64,000 bases of DNA from Sparassis latifolia. Its lineage: Eukaryota > Basidiomycota > Agaricomycetes > Polyporales > Sparassidaceae. The stretch is taken from positions 2,294,001 to 2,358,000 of the forward strand of contig CM031560.1 in assembly GCA_018466975.1 (NCBI GenBank), written 5' to 3'. Each line of letters starts with the position of its first letter. Position 1 is the stretch's first letter. Under the pieces are notes generated by a model, which did not search any database, had not been told where the DNA came from, and saw only the letters and a program-made list of their open reading frames with translations. The translations under genes and the position numbers were made by a program. Positions 1 to 11,597 of the stretch are shown piece after piece.

Positions 1-1
1 A

Positions 2-390
2 GTGGGTGGACAGAGCAGCGCTTATGGTATGCGCCTGCTCCTCGGAGGCACATGCGTGCACAATTCGTCTAGGTGAGATGTGCCTTCTTGTTGTGCTCTA
101 TGAGTGCTCACAGTCCGACTCTTTCCAGTTTTGTGGAGATGGTGCGCTCTGCGGCTGCCTCATTCCCTGCTTCTGTGTACGAACCGCCACCGGGGTCATC
201 GAGCACAATGCCGTCTCTCAACCTCAACCTCGGTGGTGTGAACGTCAGCTTGGGCGGACCGAGTGGTTCTGGTGTCTATAGGACAAGCTCTGAGGGCGTC
301 AGCGTGCAGACAGAGGGCATCAGAGATGGGGTGAAGAATCTGTTTGGGAAGGTACGGCAAGGGGTAGATCGGATAGCGTCGACATCATAA
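2..390 (+). CDS. 3' end of an unknown protein gene (partial)
   Basis: The gene enters from the left edge. Exon 2..72 (open from base 2), a short 41-nt intron 73..113 (GTGAGA...CACAG) and terminal exon 114..390 join in frame and end at a TAA at 388-390. The junction reads GGTCVHNSSSPTLSSFVEM, a smooth protein sequence. The tail is rich in Gly, Ser and Val, with a short repetitive stretch (LNLNLGGVNVSLGG) followed by a charged amphipathic end. I do not recognise the family, because only about 116 residues are in the window. The intron is shorter than its neighbours (usual size near 52 nt), so the junction is the least certain part. Confidence 0.5.
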
Positions 391-812
391 TACTTGCCCG
401 TCTCTTTTCCATTTACTCTAATATTTGCACTTCATACCATTTATTTGGGTGCGGACGACTCTTTCTAATAAATACAGTTTAATACTCATGCGATATGTTC
501 CGCCAACAAACCGTCAAGCCTTGGTGATATTCCAAATGTGGTACACATGCTGCCTCATAAGGAAGGTTTTGTTCCGATTCCCTAAAGAATCGGTTATCAG
601 TCTGTGCACGTATGGTGGTTGCTGACATAAAGTTGTACCCGCGCCGCATATAGTAATTTTCTCTTAGAATGGTTATCCGCTTTTTTTACTTTCCGTCTTT
701 AGGCCACCCGATTCACTTCGGGTTTCCCGCTTCCTGTTCAAGATTTCCGCAACACAAAGTCGGCTGGCATTCCTTGAAAGTTTATTTCCGATGAAAGACT
801 GGAGGAGGACCG
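391..812. other. Intergenic, no gene seen
   Basis: A/T-richer sequence after the TAA of the left-edge gene. It holds only short frames without splice-compatible continuation. It probably carries the 3' UTR of that gene and the promoter of the next. Confidence 0.5.
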
Positions 813-1489
813 ATGGCTAGGGGTGATTGTCTGCATCTCTGCACCCATCCTCTATCTTCTCGCAGCTGCATTCACTCTTCACGTAGATTCTGTATGCTGC
901 ATAGATGTGAGTGTGCCTGATACTTCCTCCCTCCTTCTCTCCCTTGCTGATGTCGACACTTGCAGCTTTGGATTTATATCCTCTCCTCATCGTAGACAAT
1001 AAACCAGCTACTGTGTGGCTCGTCGGAGAAGTCGACTCATCTTGGTTCAAACTTCGCGGTGAACCCTTGGCCGTTGTGAGCATCAAGATCGGTTCAAACA
1101 CTTCAGATGTTTTGAAAGTGTCATGCTTCCAGAGCACCGGGAGTGGAGAGTATGCTTCTGTATGTTGAATTTCTTCTTTTCAACAAATATTTGTTATTCA
1201 TTGCTTTAAGGTGGAAGCCTTCCAAGACGTATTTGATGCCGACACCAAGTTCGGCCCCAGGAACACTATGAGACAGATGCATGCCACGGACATCCACAAA
1301 AATGATCTCGTCCTGGTCAAATGTAACATCACTCGTTGGAGGGTCGATGCTAAAGGTAAGGCTTCATACGAGAAGGGCTGGACCAAGTGGCGGACAGGTT
1401 TCGAACTCGTCACTATAGCACGTCTGTATGATGGGCCCCAGGAGATTAGAGCTGTTGTCCCATGCGCGGAAGTTTCATCATTCATCTAA
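813..1489 (+). CDS. Small unknown protein, three exons
   Basis: Model: join(813..906, 966..1159, 1211..1489), about 188 residues. Introns are 907..965 (GTGAGT...TTGCAG, 59 nt) and 1160..1210 (GTATGT...TTTAAG, 51 nt), and both keep the frame. The body alternates hydrophobic strands and charged turns (KNDLVLVKCNITRWR, then YEKGWTKWRTGFELVTIARL), which looks like a small beta-rich domain. An OB-type fold is possible but is only a guess. The last two exons are well supported. The first exon is a weak, Cys/Ser/Arg-rich stretch, so the true start may be Met at 950 with the upstream GT-AG unused, or further upstream. No family recognised. Confidence 0.45.
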
Positions 1490-3180
1490 ATAGCCTCTAT
1501 CTTATATGAGCCTGTGCTACTGCTTGTAATCTGCGCTACCTACATTTATTTTCTTCCCCACTATTCGCTTGCAGTGATTGCCACCATAAATTTACATGGC
1601 TTGACTACGGGATTTTCTTGTATACTATTACTATGACTACCGCCTTATCACATGTCGCTCTCGCAGAAATCGATGCTGTGAATATACGTGGGGGGACTAG
1701 GGAATCGGACATGGCGTGCGAATGCAGCGCCGCTCACCCACAAGTTGGCTGCCGACATCACAAGTGACGCAAACACCACCGTCTCCGCGAATATACTGCA
1801 AATATAACGAGTCAACATGAGCGACCGAGGTAACCTGACAACATGCTTTCTTCCTTTGGGCACACGGACCGTCGCTAATAATCCATATCACCCTTTATCA
1901 TACAATGGAGGCTGATCAGCTTCGCGACCAATATCCCAAACCCCGCATCTGGAAACTGCACAAGGCTATGAGGCCTACATAGGACTATGTAGTAGGGACC
2001 TGGCTAGCCGAGTGCTAGCCGAGCCTACATAGTCCTACATAGGCAGCTGTAGACCTCCGAGCAAAGTACCAGTTGCAGATGCGCTCTGTCGTCACAGACG
2101 AGAGCCGCACGATCAGGAAGGCCTACTATACAGTAGAAAAGCTACAGGTGACAGACCATGATATACACGACGAGTACTTGAGAGACCCTGAGGTACGTTC
2201 CGGTTATTCGTGCACTCTGTTTGGGATGCGCCTAATGGAGAGCTGGCCTTGAACCTCAGCTAGACGGCCACCACGGTGCCGAAAACTGAGGGCAAAACCC
2301 GCCTCGTCTGAAGCAAGGGGTTCGGGAGGAGGTGGATCCCAAACAGGAGGGCGTCCTCGGAGACCAGGCGACAGGGAAGGTCACAAAAGAGATGGTGGAG
2401 AGTGAATTCAAGTTGTTGGACGAGAATTCTTTACATGCGTGATTAGGCGAAGTATATTTTAGGGACTGAGAGTACCAGAGCAGATCTAAAGTCACTTAGT
2501 TGTACCGCCAACGAGACTGCATGTGTGCGGGGAAAGAGAAAAGGCTTACGCAACTCAATGCAATAGCCTAGTGGTACAGATATAGTACGCAGGGAAGAGT
2601 GCAGTTGACTACACAGAGAGAGATAACCGCCCAACGTTCAACATTACATAGCCGACAATAAAAGTGCCGATGTTGGTTACGGCCTCAGTCGCTGTGGCGT
2701 CACTTGCTTCCGCTCGTTAAGTACAATAATCTTAAAACCCTTTGAAGGGTGAGTATCGAGCAACGAAAGCCTTTTGTTACAATTAAAGGTCTAAAAAAAC
2801 AACCGCTAAAGGTATTACAAGATCAAGAAAAACAAGAACACATCGCAACGTGCGCGAACAAATATCAGACACTAGCCAAACCACAGACACTATAACAAGA
2901 CAGTGAGACGTACAAGGCACGGTACAAATAACACACAGATAACTATGGCATCGCCACATCAGTAGGACCACCATCGGTCGCGCCAACTGTCTTTCACGCT
3001 TGAAGTCCGGGCGCTCCAGCGCGACGTCCCCTCAGCCGTTCCCAGTAGCTCTCAGGCCTCAGTTGCCAAGCACGACACCGTCGCCGTGCAGCCCCACGAG
3101 AGATTAGAACGGCTCCGCGGCGTGTCTTAAAGTCGATCGTCCGGACGGACGATCGCGCCACATCACCCCACCCGCCTCCT
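1490..3180. other. Long gene-poor interval
   Basis: No gene I can support. An open frame at 2074-2251 has coding-like residues and a GTACGT donor-like site near 2193, but I found no partner exon. The rest is A/T-rich with scattered short frames. The 1973-2044 inverted repeat lies here. Confidence 0.4.
1973..2044. repeat. Imperfect inverted repeat with duplicated loop motif
   Basis: Arms 1973-1992 and 2025-2044 match at 18 of 20 positions as reverse complements. The 32-base spacer holds GCTAGCCGAG twice in tandem. It lies in gene-free DNA and could be a small mobile-element remnant or a local palindrome. I see no target duplication that would settle this. Confidence 0.6.
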
Positions 3181-4469
3181 CTACACAGGGAGATGGGCGT
3201 ACTCGCGCGGGATGGCTTCCCAGATTCCCGGTAGCGTCTGGGAGTGTGGCTTGGGATTGTAGGCGTACTCACGCGGGATGGCTTCCCAGATTCCCGGCAG
3301 CGTCTGGGAGTGTGGCTCGGGATTGAGCTTGCCCAGGATGGGCGGTAGTTCTAATGATTCGTCCATGTGGGGAGTGGCCACAGAAGATGACGACGCGGTC
3401 GACGGCGACGACGACGCCGAGTACGAAGAGGACGATGCTGACGACCAGGGAGAGGACGACGACGAAGACGAGACAGGGAACGAGAGAGAAGACGATGCCG
3501 AGGACCAGGACGAGGGAGACGATGAGGGAGAGAACGAGGGCCAGGCAGTGGGTGCTAATTTGCCATTGAACGACCAATTGATTTCCTTGGTTGGCACGGG
3601 GAGCGCAGCCCAGGTAGGGTTCTCTGGGGCAGGAAGTACGGGCTGTGGACGGTAGGCAGGGGGAGGAGAGACGGCCTTGGCCTCCGGAAGTGGGCGGCTG
3701 GAGCACAAGCTGTGCGTAACGCAGCGATATGTCACCTGGTCGTAGTGCGCAAGCAGGTCCTCGTCCCGAATGCCTACGTCGAAGGAGATCGCTTGAAGGA
3801 ACTGACACTCCACCCGCTTGATCTCTTTCTCCGACTTGCCCGACCAGTCCGACCAGAGCTCGAGGGGACATAAGTGCTCATCCACATACTAGAAAGAGGA
3901 AGCGGTGTTAGACACAGCATGTGCGCGAAGGTATCCGAACGAACCTTGGAGGCCACAAACATAGCAGCCAAAAAAACCTGTTCGCAGCTCAGATGTTGAA
4001 CGACCAGACTGTTGCACCACCTCTTGACGTAGACCAGGGCCACCAAGACCGTGGCGACGTCCGTGTGCGTTGCCACGACCAGACGCGTGACAAAGTCAAT
4101 GAAGGCCGGAGTCTTCAACATATCTGCTGTGGACGGGTTGACAGAACGCGCCCGTAACAAGCCAACGTTCGAGATGAAGACTGCCATGGCCACAAAATCG
4201 ATGATGTAGCCTGCAAAGCAAGAGAATGTTAGAAGAGACAACGCTCGTCGCCAGAGTCACGCACCAATGAAGTCAAAACGGAGGGGGACAGAGAGCAACG
4301 TCACTACGTCCGGGTTGTGCAACTTGGGGTCAACTCTGCTCGCTGGATGGATGTTGGTGACCGGAGACGGTGGCGAGGACGGTTTTACAGAGGAAGATGG
4401 TTTAGAGGAGGTCTTTGAATAACGAGAGGCCCGCTGAGCAGCCTCCTTGATAAGAGCAGGGTTCACCAT
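3181..4469 (-). CDS. Pho80/PCL-type cyclin
   Basis: Model: complement(join(3181..3888, 3945..4210, 4265..4469)), 392 residues. Introns are 54 and 56 nt and canonical, and the ATG at 4469 starts a Ser/Lys-rich leader. The cyclin box spans roughly residues 85-175 and includes AFIDFVTRLVVATHTDVATV and VQHLSCEQVFLAAMFVASK, followed by a helix ending in WSGKSEKEIKRVECQFL. This pattern is typical of Pho80/PCL cyclins, which bind Pho85-like CDKs in nutrient and polarity signalling. The C-terminal third is a long Ser-rich low-complexity stretch, followed by an exact-period 22-residue duplication at the very end (see repeat entry). The complementary strand of the Ser-rich part gives a false acidic frame. 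The cyclin call is firm. The CDK partner and process are inferred. Confidence 0.85.
3196..3327 (-). repeat. Two-copy 66-bp tandem repeat in the cyclin C-terminus
   Basis: Copies 3196-3261 and 3262-3327 have a period of 66 bases (22 codons) and differ at only a few positions. Each encodes a unit with the core HSQTLPGIWEAIPREYA. The period is a multiple of three, so the reading frame is kept and the final codons are duplicated in frame. Confidence 0.85.
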
Positions 4470-4564
4470 GGTGGTTGGAGGAGGAGGAGAAGTTCTGAAT
4501 CGCTTGGAAGATGGTGGTTGAGAGCAAGACGAGAGTCGGGCTGTGCAACGCTTTGGTTCGCGTG

Positions 4565-4571
4565 TTTTATA
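4565..4571 (-). promoter_or_regulatory. TATA-like box upstream of the cyclin
   Basis: TATAAAA on the minus strand, about 96-102 bases before the cyclin ATG at 4469. The spacing suits a fungal core promoter. Position and motif are the only evidence. Confidence 0.4.
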
Positions 4572-5419
4572 CCAACGTCTTATGTCAGCACCACGGCAAA
4601 GTTGCAGCCACCAGAGTTTGGCCTGCGATATACCGGGACAAAGGGAACTACCAATTAAAGCGTGGGCGCCAATTGATCCCTGGGATTGCATTGTTGCGGT
4701 CAATCGAAGCACGGACCTTCCTTTCAGCCCATGAATTTCCCACCAATCCAATGGCAGTCCCGCTGGGTCCGTTCGGATCTAGGGTGAACCTAAATTTCAG
4801 TGCCCATCATCTTGCACACCCAAATCAGAGCACATACCGGACAAATCACGGAAGCAATCAGAACCAGAATCCAACGTTGAGGCATACTTTTCGGAGACGG
4901 ATTAGCAGCTGGGAAGTTCAAGTACTCTAGTAATAAAACTCCACCGCAGGGTGAGTCGAAACAAACCACGGGAGGAACGCACCAAGTTAACAGAAACTTG
5001 CCATTTCTTTTCAGACTACAGAGTCGCCAATTATTTGGCAAGAAATTCCTCGAAAACACGAACGAGTGTGGCCCCAAGGTCAATAAACATCGTCGTAAGT
5101 CCGTCGTTCGCAGACCATCAAGGTATGGATAGATATCGTGAAGCCAATGTCGTCCACGGGGCCTTAAGCCACTACCCAGGTCAATCTTCGCCACCGGCAG
5201 AGCTTGTGCCATAGCTAGTTCCCTGGTGTCCATCGACGTCGACATAGACTCCATCCTTCAAACTGAGTAGCAAGAGTCTCTTTCCCAACAACCGCATATG
5301 CGGGTATGAGCCACGCGGTCCGCACGGCGGCGGCGGCATCCCATTTTCACTTGTCAAGCAAACAGGCGTAGTTGGTGATGGGGTAGCCAGCGCTTACTAT
5401 GGGTCGCCGTCACCATCCC

Positions 5420-6141
5420 TGGGATCGAAGACGAGGGTTCTCCAGGATCACATCTTTGGCATTAGGGTGATGAACGGCACCGCTCTGGAAAGATGCGAGG
5501 TACAACATGATTGTAGCATCCAGTGAGTTCCCCTATAGAACAGGGCGCCAAGGCGGGAAAGCGCTGACGAACGCATGCCAGAAACCGCGAGTGATGGTTC
5601 AGCCAATTACCCTGTGCGTATCCGAGAGGAGTACGTAGATACGTCTGGATCCAATATCCACAACGGCGACATTGGGAGTTTTGGGGAGTCCCAACCGCAT
5701 TGCGGCTCCGAGAACACGGGTCAAGAGCGGCTATACGATGCACCGTATTCCGTTCTCGCCTATGAACACGTGAGTGAATAGTCTGAGTGACGTGGTGAAT
5801 ACGGACATCTCACCTTGAAAGTAGACCACTACAGTGTCCACCCGAGGGACATTGATACGTGGAGCAGGTCGGATTACAATCCCCACGTGCATACTTCATT
5901 CCTCTACACAATGAATGGTCTTCGACTCCTTCACGTCGCCCAGGGGGTCATTCTGGTGGTGCATATACTGCTTGCGTCCATGGCTGGTCTTATCACCACG
6001 AGAAAACGTGATACTTCATCCTCCTATGTGGATTATCTTCGGTCGAAAAATGAGAATGATAAGGCGCCGGCTTGCGAGAAGGACAGTGAAAATCTCTGCA
6101 GTGGGATTCACAAGCACAAATAGTTTATCTTGTTCAGCCAT
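5420..6141 (-). pseudogene. Possible unrecognised intron-rich gene or decayed relic
   Basis: On the minus strand an ATG at 6141 opens MAEQDKLFVLV. Further segments then look protein-like: about 6013-5900 (core QYMHHQNDPLGDVKES), about 5892-5818 (VIRPAPRINVPRVDTVVVYF), about 5730-5612 (MRLGLPKTPNVAVVDIGSRR) and about 5540-5420 (DATIMLYLASFQSGAVH). A GTAATT...CTATAG segment (71 nt, phase 0) would remove two in-frame stops between the last two. One TAG just before the third segment is not explained by a clean intron. So this is either a gene whose exons I could not join or a decaying copy. The opposite strand also shows short open frames, so confidence is low. Family not recognised. Confidence 0.2.
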
Positions 6142-6973
6142 GAGGAGACGGTGAAGTAAAACAGTACAGTTACCACTACGTGGAGTGTCAAGCCTTCACG
6201 AAAGGGAACCTATGCGAAGTAAAGGACGAACTTGAAGAACGAAGTCAGGCCTCGGCAGTCCCTGTCTTTTCTCAGTGGTCTTCTTGACCTTTCTGACGTA
6301 CGAGAGAGATGCAGCCAGCTACGGTCGATATGGAAGAAGGACCGGAAAGAGTCTCATTAGTGAGTACAGTGACTATATGCGCTCAGATGGACGGCGTGTA
6401 ATCTACGATCAGTGCACAACACTAGTGATATCCGGTTTCGGAAGGTGTTCAAGAACGACCATCTCACTGCCTCGATCTTGCTTCACGGTCTTTCTGGGTG
6501 TGCAACGAGAGTTGGAGGTGCCTAAAAGAGAGTAGACAATATCCAGAGGAAGGAAATATCTTGGAGTGTCAGGGTGTACTCAGCAAACCAATGAGCCATC
6601 TACGATGAACTCGCAGTACAACTTTCTACAAGATTACAAGGCGTACAACGCGGGCCGAACCACTCTACACAGTTCTTTACGAGGTAAAAAATCCCACACA
6701 CGGTGTGAGACATGGACGTCCAAGATCAATCGGAGGCACCCCATCGGTCAATATCTATGATTCCCAAAAGTTCATTACTGAGCTAGGATTGTTTAGAAGA
6801 CGCTGATAAGATCTAGTGACATGGTAGAGTGGCAGGTTGTAGCATTCACCATGATCTGGCACGCCGAAGTGAGACGTTAAAATTCACCTACTCGTCTCTG
6901 TGACGAGAGCTACGTACGTGCTGCTACAGCTAGGGAGATGGATATGATGTCACATACATGCGGCAACCCTTCT

Positions 6974-8142
6974 TCATCGATAGTGCAGATCTAAGTAGTC
7001 GTTCCACGCCACGTCCACAACACTCCTCACTTCACTCACGCGCTCCTCGCTCGTCCGCCACACACCCGATTCGCCTTCCCCAACTCCCATGCCCATTCCA
7101 AGTGGCTTGTGTTTCATTTTGCTGGGTATCCACATGCCCGCGCTCAGATGAATTTCGCTTAAGCCACAAGGAAGGAGGGTATCAAGGAGCAAGCGGACAG
7201 TAGACACATTGATGCCAGAGCCAGCGAGAATTGTCGGCATCCCAGCTCCGTCGCCAGAAGCCTTGGTCAGAAGTGTCTGCAGAACTGAAAGGCCGGAAGG
7301 CGCCGTTGGACCATGGCCACTAAGATTCGGTGAGAATATCAGCGATAACGTATGTGCGCGGCACTGTATTTGTTACCTGGTCAGAATGCGAGTGATATGG
7401 GGTATGGTGGATATGTCAAACAAGGCTGATGTTCAAGATGAGCGGTCAACAAGTGAACTGGTACAGGTGGATCGACCTTCAACAGGGTCTCTTGTCATGT
7501 CAAATGCCCTGTGGAAACACACTGAAATGCCAGAATCATGAGCGCAGTGGAACATAATTCGGTGAACAAGATAATGTACACACCTTGCATAGGAAACGCT
7601 TCGTCAACAAGTCTACGAGCACAACGAAAGCCCGCATAAGGCGTACGTCAAGTTTTCTCCCGTGAAATGTCTCACAGAGCGGTACGCTCAATATCTATCC
7701 TCCCATCTAGAGTCAGAATACCGAACACGACGCCATCCGCACCAAACTCCTTGAAAACGCGGATGTCTTCCACCATGACATCAAATTCAGCTTGTGAGTA
7801 CAGAAAGTCCCCTGTTCTAGGTCGGACCATTGTCTGGATTGTTCATGAGGTTCGGAGTAAACCGATGAACGACTCGGACTGTACCATGATAGGAACATCT
7901 GGGACAGCTGCCTTAATGGCCTTGAACAGACCCAAACTAGGACTTGTCCCTCCACCAAGCCCGAGGTTACTACAAACCTCAAGGCGGTCAGCACTGCCTC
8001 GGATAGCTCTTGACACACTCTGTTAGCCTCAGAACTAGGGACGAGATGGTCACGAAGGATGAGATATGACGAACGCGACCGCTGATTCAACAGAGTCAAC
8101 ACAGACTTCGATCATACAGGACGCATTCCGATTTTCCGGCAT
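6974..8142 (-). CDS. CutC family copper homeostasis protein
   Basis: Model: complement(join(6974..7319, 7377..7425, 7477..7521, 7584..7612, 7676..7833, 7885..8019, 8071..8142)), 277 residues, the usual CutC size. Six introns of 51-63 nt restore one frame across exons as small as 29, 45 and 49 nt. CutC motifs appear in order: MIEVCVDSVESA at the N-terminus, RGSADRLEVCSNLGLGGG, MVRPRTGDFLYS, FKEFGADGVVFGILT, VCFHRAFDMTRDP, ITRILTSGHGP and ILAGSGINVSTV. The fold is a TIM barrel. The family is linked to copper tolerance, but its biochemical role is unsettled. The donor of the first intron could also lie 6 nt upstream (phase preserved), so residues 22-24 are uncertain. It looks intact. Confidence 0.88.
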
Positions 8143-8806
8143 ACTGAATAAACTGATTTGAATTAGCAGCAGTAAGAATACGAGGCAGGCTTGGTCAATT
8201 TCAAGGTCGCATGCAGTTGAGTCACGACTCGAGGAGTAGCGATTACAGTAGATTAGATGCGGAATTCTCCGAGTCTGGGCCTTATCTTTCCCCGGGTCGG
8301 CACTGAACGTTAACGACTTCAAATTCGTGCAGAAACAGATCTTTGCAAAGTCTTTGATGCAATCGACCTCTTTGGCCTCACTATATCACGGCCAAGGTGT
8401 GGGTCTGCCGCGACTGCCAATCCGCTCCATCAATAGCTGTGCAGCTCATCGGGTTTTCAAGCGTAGCATATTGATGTTTGTACGCGAGCATACTAGTATA
8501 TGTACCTGGTCAATCTAATGTCAAAGGCTATTAATATGCTGTCTCAATTTTCTGACCATCTGCACGTTCTCTATACCACAACTGCGTGCTTTGCGTCTCA
8601 TCCCTTCATGTTGCCGCAACAGTTGAACCACGATAGTTGCCTGATTTGGTTACAACGGGTGGAGTGGCTGAGGCTGGCGGGCGCAAACGCGTCTTGGTCG
8701 ACCACCTTCCCATGCCGTTAGTAGGTAAGTTCTGCGTTGTTTCAGCGCATGGACTGCGTTCGGGGTGTTCGCTCTGACTGCATACACAGACTCTGGCGCG
8801 ACCGCA
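8143..8806. other. Divergent intergenic region CutC / RhoGEF gene
   Basis: 664 bases between the CutC start on the minus strand and the RhoGEF start on the plus strand. It must hold both promoters. Short frames here lack splice partners. No specific operator recognised. Confidence 0.5.
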
Positions 8807-11539
8807 ATGGTCGACTTTCCCTCTTCCGACTCTCACCTTCCCGTGAGTTCCTCCGACATTCGTTACCAGCGTCCCCAGCACCTCCCTTTCCGCCGCATCT
8901 CCCTTCCATCGGCCCCAAATTTGGCGCATCGCCAATCTGTGGTCAGCACCGTTTCGTTTGAGTCATTGATTGAGGAAGGTCCGTCGATGCCTGCGGCAGC
9001 TCCGCCGGTCAGCAGGAGTCCTGTGAGGGGAGCTAGGCATCGTCCCTCTTCGATAGACATAGCACGAAGAGGTGCCCGTAAGAGTCTTCTGCGACCTGTG
9101 GACGAGCAGAGAGAGGCTAAGCGCAGGAAAGTTATAAACGAATTTTACGAGACGGAGAAGTCTTACGTTGGGGGACTGGAACTTATATATTCGGTATGTG
9201 ATATAAACTCCCTCCTCGTCCTGCGCATGACAAAATCGCACCTCAGCATTTCTTGACGCCCATAATTTCATCGTTGGATACCCCGCAACCGCTGCTTGAC
9301 CGTGCCGAACTCACATCTGTATTCTCCAATTTCATCGACATATGGAATCTACATCGCTCATTCTACTCGTCTCTGATGACCTTCCTCGACACATCCACAT
9401 CAACGTCTCCACAAGACTTACTGCCCCCTCTGTCCCCAATTCTGCTCCCGCACTTTCCTTACCTCTCCCTCTACACACCCTTCGTCGCATCGTTTCCGGA
9501 TGCACTATCCTCGTATGCGACGCTGTTGTCAACTAATCAGCCCTTCGCTCATTTTATTGCTCAACAAGAAGCCGATCCTCGCTGTGGCAGGCTGAAGCTC
9601 AGAGACTGGATGCTGACTATCGTGCAAAGGTGCCCACGGTATGTGTTACTCCTCAAGGATTTGATTGATTGCACGGATACGGAGGATCCGGAACATGCTT
9701 CGCTCATCGCAGTTCACAAGCTGGTTTCGAAGAGTGAGCATGTTCACATGCATAACGATACTGCGGTCCTTACGCACTCACGCCTTCTCGTATTCAGTCA
9801 CGTCCTCTCTAAACTCCTCAATCCATACACACGCGCAGACACTTTCCCTCCTCGCCCTTCAGCGACACGCTGCCAATCTTCCCTTCCGACTGATCACGCC
9901 CGGACGTTCATTCCTCAAACGTGCGCCACTATTGCAACTCGAAGGCTCCACGCCCAAGGAGCGTGAGTTTCTTTTGTTTTCCGACTGCCTCATTTGGCTT
10001 TCCAGTGCGGACGGAGATTCTCCCTCGGACAAGTGGGAGAGTGGTCCGAGCCGCAGGCCCCAGATGGTGCGCACGCGAAGCAAGAGTGACGCTGATGTGC
10101 CGCTGGCGGCGGAGGCAATCAAGCGCAAGGAATCCTTGCTAAAGTTCATGATAAGCGGGAGTCCTAAAAAGAAGACGCGACATGCTAGCAGTGGCACAGA
10201 AGAGAAGTGGGTGTATAAGGGTCACGTAGACTTGGTGGACCTAGATGTGGTCAGCCCACCGCGAGAGTTGGGTGACGAGAGGAGGTTCGAGGTTCTGAGC
10301 CCTCAGCACTCGTTTGCTATCTATGCAGGTCCGTACGTATTGGTGATACAATCATCCAAGTAGCTGATGCGTCGCACACCAAGGGAGCGAAGAAGAGCGG
10401 GATGAATGGACTGCAGCCATCAGGAACGCCAAATCCTCCTTATTTATATCCCTCAATGTGATGAACTCGAACTCGACCTTGACATCTTCATCCTCGACAA
10501 ACCATCTTCGACGTATTCTACAGGCGTTACCGTACTCTCCGGATGAGAACGCGGCAAAGCCGAAGAGGGGGAAGGTGGAGCACTTCGTACCGGCAATCTG
10601 GATACCGGACGGGAAGACGCAAAGCTGTATGCGATGTGGACGGACCTTCGGTTGGCGAAGACGTCGGCATCACTGCCGTTTGTGCGGCAGATGCGTCTGC
10701 AGCGGTTGCTCTGGCAAGGTGAGCTTCTCTCTACAGTGCAAGATCTCTGACTAATGCCTGGCTAGACGTTCTTCATTTTGGAGACGAACGACAACGAGTC
10801 GCACAAAGCCGCTCGCGCATGCGCCGCCTGCTATGACACTGTCTTCCCGTTGCTTGAACCTTCACCACGCTCTACAATGACAGCTTCCACCGGAGCGACG
10901 CACTCCCATCTTACTCTGTCCGGTTTGCAGTCGATGCCGTCCCTAGTGATGTCTGACAGCCGCTCCGCGTTGATGTCCATGAGCCTGGAAAGTCCGAAGA
11001 GGGTGCTGTCCCGCATCGACGATGAGGCAGTCATGGCAGATCAGGCGGACGGGCCTTCGGTTCCTGCAATCAGGGTGAAGCCCGCTTCGCGCCCGAGGAG
11101 CTACATCCAGATCCTGGAGGACTTCCAAGAACATGGGCACGGCGGTTCCCCTTCAAACAGCTTCAACGCATCTCGCTCGTACTCCCGACCCCCCGAGGAC
11201 GAGGAGCTCGTCATCGATGAGAGGGACGAGGACCTGATGGATGACTCCCAAAGCGGTTTTGTGGGATCTTTCAGCGACGCGGGGGTCAGTGTGCCTTCCA
11301 CCCCGCGCAGAGAGAACACCGCGCGACGTCACAAGCGCTTTTCGCTACCTGCCGTGGCGCTGCACACCAGTCCGGTGACAGCACGCCCGAACATGGTGGG
11401 CGAGGGCCAGGGGCGACGGTTCTCCTTGGTCTTGGGCAAGGGCGGGGGCGTTGGGCATTCGGAAAGTGGGGATGGGCTGAGAGCAGGGGTGGCTGCGGGG
11501 AAGTTGAGCGAGTTGTTGGGCCGAGGGCATCACAAGTGA
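8807..11539 (+). CDS. RhoGEF-PH-FYVE (FGD-like) protein
   Basis: Model: join(8807..9193, 9247..9733, 9798..10328, 10384..10718, 10766..11539), 837 residues, with four introns of 47-64 nt. Order: a disordered Ser/Pro/Arg N-terminus; a Dbl-homology RhoGEF domain at about 103-300 (opening [20 protein letters not shown], with [14 protein letters not shown] as the late conserved helix); a PH domain at about 320-495 interrupted by a basic loop; a FYVE zinc finger at about 540-615; and a disordered tail. The FYVE shows the WIPD form of WxxD, CxxC, the [11 protein letters not shown] phosphoinositide-binding core and a closing CAAC. FGD-type proteins activate Cdc42/Rho GTPases on PI3P membranes, linking endosomes to actin. 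Start chosen at Met 8807 because upstream in-frame sequence is not protein-like. GTPase target unknown. Confidence 0.88.
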
Positions 11540-11597
11540 AGAAAGCAACGGACCTGAAGACAGTACGATCACGATCTCCATTTCACGACTGTCAGTA

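Larger units (their letters stand above)
4470..6973. other. Interval without a defensible gene
   Basis: The cyclin promoter occupies the left part. From about 4.8 to 6.1 kb both strands show short coding-like stretches but no model holds together (see the relic entry). From 6.2 to 6.97 kb I see only short, stop-rich frames. No transposon ends recognised. Confidence 0.4.

Noticed and set aside
3278..3655. Acidic plus-strand frame of 125 codons
   Set aside because: It is the complement of the Ser-rich part of the cyclin. Its Asp/Glu runs mirror the Ser codons.
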